A stretch of 64,000 bases of DNA from Ricordea florida (lineage: Eukaryota; Cnidaria; Anthozoa; Corallimorpharia; Ricordeidae). The stretch's first letter is position 1. Every line of letters starts with the position of its first letter. Under the pieces are notes generated by a model. It was given only the letters and a program-made list of their open reading frames with translations, did no database searches and was not told the DNA's origin. Below, piece after piece: positions 57,763 to 64,000 of this stretch. The translations under genes and the position numbers were made by a program. The DNA is taken from positions 12,958,236-13,022,235 of the forward strand of contig OX453282.1 of assembly GCA_949710005.1 (NCBI GenBank), given 5' to 3'.

Positions 57763-59387
57763 TATGGCGGTCCATTTCCGCCAAAATTCGATCTTTGTAT
57801 TTTATACTCGACTTGCTGTATTTTATGCTACCTTACACAATGCGACATCCAACTGTGTCTATTGTACATTGTACTTTTTGTTTTTCAAATTCAATATCAC
57901 CTATTTGTGTTGCCAAATTGACGATTTTCTTCTGTTTTTTATGAAATGTAAACAATGCAAGTTTCGACTTTCGATGTTTTGTATTCAACATCCAAGTTCA
58001 TGTATTCGCCTTCGTTCGACATCCTTCCGCAATCCATTGAGAGAGGACATCGCAGGCGCAGCTAACCTCCACCCCCATCCCCACGGTAACTGTGGCAAAA
58101 AGTCCTCCAGTAGAGTGGAGTAGAGAGAATGATCCTACCCCATGACGGTCGCATGTTTGTCTTTTCATTATGGCGGTTCCTAGACTGTGGAACGAACGCA
58201 ACACAACATTACAGTGAAATGGTAACGGAATGAAGTAAGTAACTATTTTTATTGTCATACATTGTGCTTACCTGCATTGAAATGTTCATAAATAAATTAG
58301 ATATTTTGATTACTTCCGAGATATTAGCATGTTTAATTCGAAAATGAAGTGATTGATTTATTTGAGTACTAGTAGGAGGTAGCAAGGCGTGACAGATTTT
58401 AAGAAAGACATAAGGACAGTCAAAGAGACAGCAGAGCAAGGTTTCATCCGCGCTCTAACAAGATTTCACTACCGCCGTCTAGAAAAACAAAAAATTAAGC
58501 TTATAACAAAGACAAAGCTAAGGCCCATCGTTCAAGTGAAAGCGGTTCAGAAACCAAACGTTACAAATCCAGAGCTACCCCGCCAACGGCGGTTAGCCGC
58601 AGTGATAAACTTAAAAAGCTTGAAAAACTAAAAGCTGAAGTAGACCAAATGATGTTAGAATTGAATAAAGATTGTAAAGAGTACTCATATGTGTCTGGTA
58701 AATGTGTCAACACCGCCAAGGGTGGGGAAAACCCTAGTAAAGAGTCAAATAACTACACGAAAACCCAAACACGAAAAAACGAAAAGAACGCAGAAACAAA
58801 CCTACAAACTTAGCCTCACACCAAACAAATAAGGATGACCTCTCAAATAAAAACCTCACTTTTTTCCATACTATTAAAAGTGATCTCCACGGGATTGAAA
58901 TTTATACCGGTGAACAAACCCATCACAAACACCGGTAGAGATTGTGCGGCCTGTCACGCCTTGCTACCTCCTACCGCTCATTTTAAAAAGACAAACATGC
59001 GACCGTCGTAGGGTAGGATCATTCTCTCTACTCCACTCTACTGGAGGGCTTTTTGCCACAGTTACCGTGGGGATGGGGGTGGAGGTTAGCTGCGCCTGCG
59101 ATGTCCTCTCAATGGATTGCGGAAGGATGTCGAACGAAGCCGAATACATGAACTTGGATGTTGAATACAAAACATCGAAAGTCGAAACTTGCATTGTTTA
59201 CTTTTTCATAAAAAACAGAAGAAAATCGTCAATTTGGCAACACAAATAGGTGATATTGAATTTGAAAAACAAAAAGTACAATGTACAATAGACACAGTTG
59301 GATGTCACATTGTGTAAGGTAGCATAAAATACAGCAAGTCGAGTATAAAATACAAAGATCGAATTTTGGCGGAAATGGACCGCCATA
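57763..59387. mobile_element. Long-TIR element C (arms about 400 bp) with ORFs, 6 bp target duplication
   Basis: TATGGCGGTCCATTTCCGCC starts the left arm, and the inverse ends at 59387. The arms pair over about 400 bp (57763-58165 and 58975-59387). TGAATC flanks both ends (57757-57762 and 59388-59393). A second inverted pair, AGGAGGTAGCAAGGCGTGAC near 58374 with its inverse near 58955, bounds the centre. The ends TATGGYGG and the 6 bp duplication match element B (37714-38709), so the two probably use the same transposase. Confidence 0.85.
58389..58813 (+). other. Overlapping unknown ORFs in the centre of element C
   Basis: One frame (58389-58631) reads TDFKKDIRTVKETAEQGFIR and is very basic. 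A second frame (58499-58813, 104 open codons without an obvious ATG start) reads SDKLKKLEKLKAEVDQMMLE, then CKEYSYVSGKCVNTAKGG and a polar tail to TAG. Neither matches a family I know. One frameshift joining them would give a basic, then coiled-coil protein, so this may be a captured and decaying gene piece. Confidence 0.3.
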
Positions 59388-59393
59388 TGAATC

Positions 59394-59717
59394 TAATTCC
59401 CCCGAAAAATCTTCAAACAACATCTTGGTCCCAATTTGCGATGGATTATGGAACGCAATCACGGCAGCGACATTATGTCGGAATGGTTTGGATATGGAAT
59501 TAAGTTGTTGAGTTAGTACCCAAATGGTAGACCCTGATGGCCGCCTGAAAAAGCCAAACTTATAAACTTATTGCTTCGCTGTTTTATTTCATGACTAGAT
59601 GCACAATCATCCAAAATAATTAATGTTTCCGTTCCAGAAAATAAGATTTCACAATCCGTTCAATTCATCGCTATTTCTAAACTCTAATCCAAAGTTTTTG
59701 GATCAGTTTTTGTTTCT
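59394..59717. other. No recognised gene
   Basis: Short gap between element C and the AACCG array; nothing recognised. Confidence 0.3.
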
Positions 59718-60027
59718 GGGCAACCGACCTTGGTTTAGAGAAACCGTCTTCGGTTAAAAAGACCGTCCTCGGTTGTTACAACCCATTCTCGGTTGTACCA
59801 TAACGTACCGAACACCGTAATAGCCGATGATCGTTTACGATAACCGACCCCTTTTCAATAACCGTACACGGTAGTGTCAATAGCCGACCTTGTCCCATTA
59901 ACCGTTCTCGGTTAGTCATCGCTCTTAAAACCGTAGCCGACTTTAAAAGAGTCTTCGGTTGTAAGTTTTAATGGTAACCGAGCTTGGTTTACAAGGCCAA
60001 GTTTAACCGAGCTCGGTTTCCTTTTTT
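59718..60027. repeat. AACCG/CGGTT array, copy 2
   Basis: It aligns in order with 46384-46600 from GGGCAACCGACCTTGGTTTA and continues with further units (TCTTCGGTTG, AACCGAGCTTGGTTTAC, AACCGAGCTCGGTTTCC) to about 60027. Here no TATA box or transposase exon follows. Confidence 0.7.
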
Positions 60028-60153
60028 TTTCCGAGCCCTCTGAGCTCGTTTTTTTCCTTTTAACAGAGTCACGCTTATCGCTTCTCCCTCCTTTTGAAAT
60101 GAAAAAAAAAATTAATATAATAATAATACTTATAATATTTAATAATACAAAAC

Positions 60154-60159
60154 TTTATT
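60154..60159 (-). promoter_or_regulatory. Possible polyadenylation signal, minus strand
   Basis: AATAAA on the minus strand, in 'aataaagttttg', lies about 850 bp beyond the stop of the small ORF at 61005. The AT-rich sequence between would be a long 3' UTR. Confidence 0.3.
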
Positions 60160-60636
60160 GAGCACTTTTCATACAAACTTGAATCTTAGTTGTATGTGGT
60201 TAAAAATATATATTTACAAATTTTGTTTTCCTTAAGTTCTTCCCATGAAATAATGTTCGTAAAAATTTCAATAGCCCACCTACATAATAACACTCTCTAA
60301 GCTTCTATGTACACAAGTTAAAATATTACAAACTGAGGTGAACTATTTACAAAATATAAATTTACTATTTACATATTTCTGTTCGTAAAAATTCTGATTT
60401 TCATTTACGTCTGTAATAAATATTTCAAAACCAAAATTTTACAAATAGTGAATATAAAAGAAAAGAAAAGCTGTAAAAATTCTATACGTATTATTCTCGC
60501 TATAACTATTGCATCCGTGCTTGACCTTTATCTATTTCCATGTCAATGTCATTTATGTTAAAGATCTGATTGTTCGTGAACCTCTGAGGCACAGAGTCGC
60601 TGATCTTAAAATTGCAAAGGAGATTTTGCAATTTTA

Positions 60637-60736
60637 ATAATAATAATAATAATAATAATTAATAATAATAACGATATCAATAATAATAATAATAATGATA
60701 ATGATTTTAATAATAATAATAATAATAATAATACCG
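60637..60736. repeat. (AAT)n microsatellite
   Basis: Interrupted AAT/TAA repeats over about 100 bp, with 'cgatatc' and 'gataatgattt' breaks. Confidence 0.8.
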
Positions 60737-61004
60737 TGTTCGTCAAAAACATACATAAGCTTTGAAGTTTTTCTAAGCAACGAGGCTATTTCTCACAAAT
60801 TTTTATAGTCTCTTTCACGTACATGATAAACAACATAAATTACCGAGGCAAAGATAAAGATAAAGACGCGTGACTAATTTCACGGTAAAGTCATCATTGA
60901 GGGAAGCGACGTTTGTAAAACTAGTCTTCGTTTTTATTAATTCCAAACCCTCTTCAGTTATGATCTATCTTTTCTCACTTTGTTTTCTTCACCTTCCTTT
61001 CCTT

Positions 61005-61283
61005 TCACGATTGATGATCTTTCCACATGCGAGGTGGAAACGTCCTCGTCAGGTTCATCAGAGTTTTTGTCAGCTTATTTGAGGCTTTCTGAAGTTTTTC
61101 GTAGAGCGCCTTTACTCTCTCTTTAGCTCCCTGAAAATATTTCTTAAACCAGTTTATCACTTGCGCGAAGTTTCGCTTGCTTTTGATGCACAAATCGGCT
61201 GCTGAATTCAAGGCTTCGTTTACAGTTGACAGTCATTTATAGTTAGTGGTCAAGTGGTACTTACTTTTCGTTCTTACATCCAT
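61005..61283 (-). CDS. Possible small spliced gene, 71 aa, helical basic protein
   Basis: On the minus strand an ATG at 61283 opens MDVRTK and meets AAAA|GTAAGT. A 63 bp intron with CTAAC and TTCAG follows, and exon 2 starts at 61201. Phase 1 joins cleanly to give ADLCIKSKRNFAQVINWFKK, then YFQGAKERVKALYEKLQK and a stop at 61005. The protein is basic and amphipathic-helical, with no signal peptide and no known domain. Without the splice, the same frame is open but lacks an ATG. A minus-strand AATAAA lies at 60154. The gene is unproven. Confidence 0.3.
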
Positions 61284-61349
61284 GGTTTGGAATCAAATTA
61301 TCATTAAAATGCTATATACTCTAAGGAGGGATCAGGTGAATCCTACGGT

Positions 61350-61917
61350 GTGGCAACAAAAATTCTCCCATAAATAATGACACCTTTTCTTGACTTGCGA
61401 TGTATCCACCTCTTTTTGGCATGGGTTCAAGCAATGGGGAATTAACAGAGGAGAACTTCTAAATACTATTAACCTATCGCCATGTCTGATATTAGGACTA
61501 AAGCCAAACATAAACAAGAACATAAACTTCGTTTTTTTAATCGCCCGTTTTTTTATCTGGACTTGTAAAATGCGCGACGTTTTCCCAAGATTTAGAACTT
61601 CCCCTTTTTCCTCTCACATTATGAACCAACGAAAACTTTTTCTTAGTTTACATGTAAAGGTTAAGCCATGCAAATACCTCAACCTCTTTTTTCCCCTCTT
61701 CTTACTTGATGTTTAAACCTTTTCTCCTTTTTTTTCTCCCTTTGTAAAATTTGTAAATAAATTAAATTCCTGAAAGTAATTTTACGTAATGTAAGTATCG
61801 TATTGTAAATAGAACATTGTACTGAAAGTTATGTAATTTTTTTTTCTTTAAGTATTGTATTTTAACGTTAGTAATCGTGTTGCATTAAATTAAAATAAAT
61901 AAATAAATAAATAATAA
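61350..61917 (+). mobile_element. LINE 3' end (reverse-transcriptase tail plus 3' UTR)
   Basis: The frame at 61390-61716 reads SFWHGFKQWGINRGELLNTI, then LGLKPNINKNINFVFLIARF and FIWTCKMRDVFPRF. This is the usual end of LINE ORF2 ('...W...LILLAKxFIxxCK'). An AT-rich 3' UTR ends in AATAAATAAATAAATAATAA at 61897-61916. It is 5'-truncated; the clade was not resolved, but the tail differs from that of the LINE at 37348. Confidence 0.5.
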
Positions 61918-61976
61918 GACAATAAACCGCAAGGCTGACACTACGTAGAAATGAAAAGCCTTAACGGGACAACGAC

Positions 61977-62328
61977 TGTATCACCGCTAAATGTAATAAC
62001 AACGCTAAATGTAATACCAACCGTCTAAACTTGATAGCAATGATACTCAGTCATATATGATCATATATTTACAGTATACTTTACAGTATACAGTAAGCTT
62101 GAGCATAACGTGTTATTACATTTGAGGTTAACTTGTATTACATTTACGGTTGATCGACTTATTACATTTAGTGTTAAATTGTATTACATTTACGGTTGGG
62201 TAAGTTATAACATTTAGGGTTGATTTTTATTACATTTGCGGTTAGTATTACATTTAGAGTTATTTTTTGTTACATTTACGGTTGGTATTACATTTAGCGT
62301 TGTTTCTTACATTTGTAGCGGTGATACA
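61977..62328. mobile_element. MITE with TGTATCACCGCTA ends and 6 bp target duplication
   Basis: The TIRs of about 45 bp start TGTATCACCGCTAAATGTAA, and the right end is the inverse ending at 62328. AACGAC flanks both ends (61971-61976 and 62329-62334). The right two-thirds is a run of about ten ATTACATTTRSGGTT units in one direction, with the same word inverted at the left end. Confidence 0.75.
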
Positions 62329-62334
62329 AACGAC

Positions 62335-63415
62335 ATGCATGACATGCAAACGACATCAAAAATGTCAGCAGCTCCTACGTACACCAGCAGCATTTTCGTC
62401 CGCGGTCCCTTGCTTTTATTTGTCAAATAAATAATGACTGGTCCCTGTGGAATGTACATAGTAGTAGAATGTTTTATCCACCCGCTTTTTTAAATGCTCC
62501 GATGTTTTAGCAACTTTGATGCGATCATCATCGCCGAATGACACCGTGGTGATGTTGTCCATACAATTGAATCCTCGCCAAACGATCAACAAACAGAAAA
62601 GCCTTTCGCTCATCCTCTACATTTCTGCTCTTCTTTAAACAATTTTAAAAGCCCTAATTAAGTAATTCTTGTTAAGTGGCTGTTGGTTTCAAAAATAGCA
62701 TACTCGCGCCTGCTAGCTTATGAATTTCCCACCTTAAATTAAAGTTTATTTTCTTCACATTCCCACCCTTTTCCTACCTGTCTTTTGGTCATTTTTTGTC
62801 AACTTGCCTTATTTTGGTGTAATCTTATTGTCACTCACGCCTTCGAAGTACTTGAGACTCCAAAGTACTTAAAAGTTACTTTCTGTTTATATGGTCTCAG
62901 GTACCTGGGAGACAACCCTCCCCCCTGGGTAGCCCTGGGCGAGCTTACTTTTCACTAAAATGTTGAATGATTCCACCAACCCTTGGGCGAGATAACTTGG
63001 GTGGGCGAGTTGTCTGATCGTCTCGTAGGGTAGGGACAACTTTTTCAGCTATAAACACTTTGGCTCGCCTAACCGGGCCAACTCACGGCGTGTCGAGTGT
63101 CGTGTATTTTCTAAATTTGAGGTTTTAAATTTACATTGAATATACATTTAAAAGCTTTCTGAATAATCAACGAGGGTCATGCAACTTTGACTAAATTAGT
63201 AGTAACATTAAACCATTTATTGCACACATTCATTGTTTGTTTGTTTTTTTCCCTTTTTTTACACTGTTCATAAACATTTTTTGCACGTATTTTTTACACT
63301 GTTCATTAACTCCATCAAAACGCAAACAATTTCAGCTTAAAGTTCTCTCATGTATTTCTTATTATTGATTGTAGATATGTAATATAAAAACGTAACCTTA
63401 ACTAAAATGTAAAAC
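62335..63415. other. No recognised gene
   Basis: A 65-codon minus-strand frame at 62416-62613 (SFGDDDRIKVAKTSEHLKKR) is polar and protein-like but unrecognised. GGGCGAG recurs three times at 62937-63010. The remainder is AT-rich. Confidence 0.3.
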
Positions 63416-64000
63416 GATTTTTGTCTGTTATTTATATATCATTGATTATTTCTTTCTCAACAATAAATTCGAAGGTACCATGAGATTACTTGAACAAATG
63501 ACATCAGAAATTTTTTTCACATTTAAATGCACCAAAAACGTGGTTTATAAACTGTGTGGTTTTCATTCGCATTAGAAAAGTGAGTTGTACTGCTCTGTAC
63601 TTGCAAAATATAATCCCAGTTAACTGTTAAGATAATCTAACGTTGAAAACCGATGCCAAAAATTACTTCTTAAGGAAATCATTTAATTTGGAATCCATTT
63701 TTTAAATTTATTCATTTATTTCATTGTTGATTTTGTCACGTAGTTCTGATTTTATTTTACTTTGCTTTGTGTAAACTTTTTGAAATGTAGGAAATCCCAA
63801 GAGTTCCGACACACACACGCACACAGTCACAGAACTGGAGTATCAGTGCGAAACTGCAAGGGGAAAATGGCAAGGAAATTTCTCATTGTAACCTTAAATT
63901 CACCCCCTCTCCACTGCCGCCACATTCTCTCGTCCAAATATGACTGTAAATCTTCTCTTTTAATGCCTTTTCTTCTCTTTTGCCCCAGCTTCAGTTGGCT
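63416..64000 (-). repeat. Inverted duplication, arm 2: partial second Merlin-type gene
   Basis: The reverse complement of 52541-53125. It holds the last 57 codons of the transposase exon 3 (from [16 protein letters not shown] on, minus strand) plus its 3' flank, and is cut by the window edge. By eye it has no mismatches or gaps, so the duplication is very recent or kept identical by gene conversion. The rest of this copy should lie beyond 64000. Confidence 0.9.

Noticed and set aside
62416-62613. 65-codon minus-strand frame, polar and protein-like
   Set aside because: No homologue recognised, no start context and no splice partners; noted in the gap entry only.

Overview
The window looks like nuclear DNA from an animal, most likely an anthozoan cnidarian such as a coral or sea anemone. 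It is AT-rich, its genes are split by GT-AG introns, and it carries one Krueppel-like zinc-finger gene in a dense mosaic of transposable elements. The mix of element types (PIF/Harbinger, Merlin/ISXO2, ISL2EU-like, DIRS, BEL/Pao, CR1-like LINEs and many TIR elements) fits an anthozoan. Species and chromosome cannot be told from sequence alone.

Layout. 1-13.7 kb: two PIF/Harbinger elements with TTA target duplications. The second (4.6 kb) sits inside an exon-like reading frame, and smaller hairpin elements sit inside it. Next come a 2.3 kb TIR element with a small protease-like ORF, and a 0.6 kb TIR element holding two exon-like pieces of a DUF3504/Crypton-type gene. 14-24.4 kb: a DIRS-like retroelement on the minus strand, split by a young BEL/Pao element with matching 163 bp LTRs. 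25.6-27.2 kb: a long-TIR element with a decayed capsid-like gene. 28.7-30.1 kb: the KLF6/7-like gene, the only clear conserved host gene. 32.5-34 kb: remains of a spliced coiled-coil gene. 34-43 kb: TIR elements, two of them with arms of about 300-430 bp around short ORFs, and a LINE tail interrupted by one of them. 43-46.3 kb: a CpG-rich palindromic satellite and a decayed BEL/Pao copy. 46.4-53.1 kb: a three-exon Merlin/ISXO2-type transposase gene with all splice sites intact, preceded by an AACCG-rich array and a TATA box. 53.1-57.3 kb: a broken element with SWIM and YqaJ nuclease genes facing a DDE transposase remnant, cut by a shortened BEL copy. 57.7-62.3 kb: another ORF-bearing long-TIR element, a second AACCG array, a possible small spliced gene, a LINE tail and a MITE. 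63.4-64 kb: an inverted copy of the 3' end of the Merlin-type gene, running off the window.

A recurring theme is elements whose target duplications I could read exactly: TTA for the Harbinger-like group, and 6 bp for five otherwise unlike TIR elements. Several of the 6 bp group carry short ORFs between long arms. Apart from the KLF gene, nearly all coding potential belongs to mobile elements. All similarity statements come from reading by eye; no database search was run.
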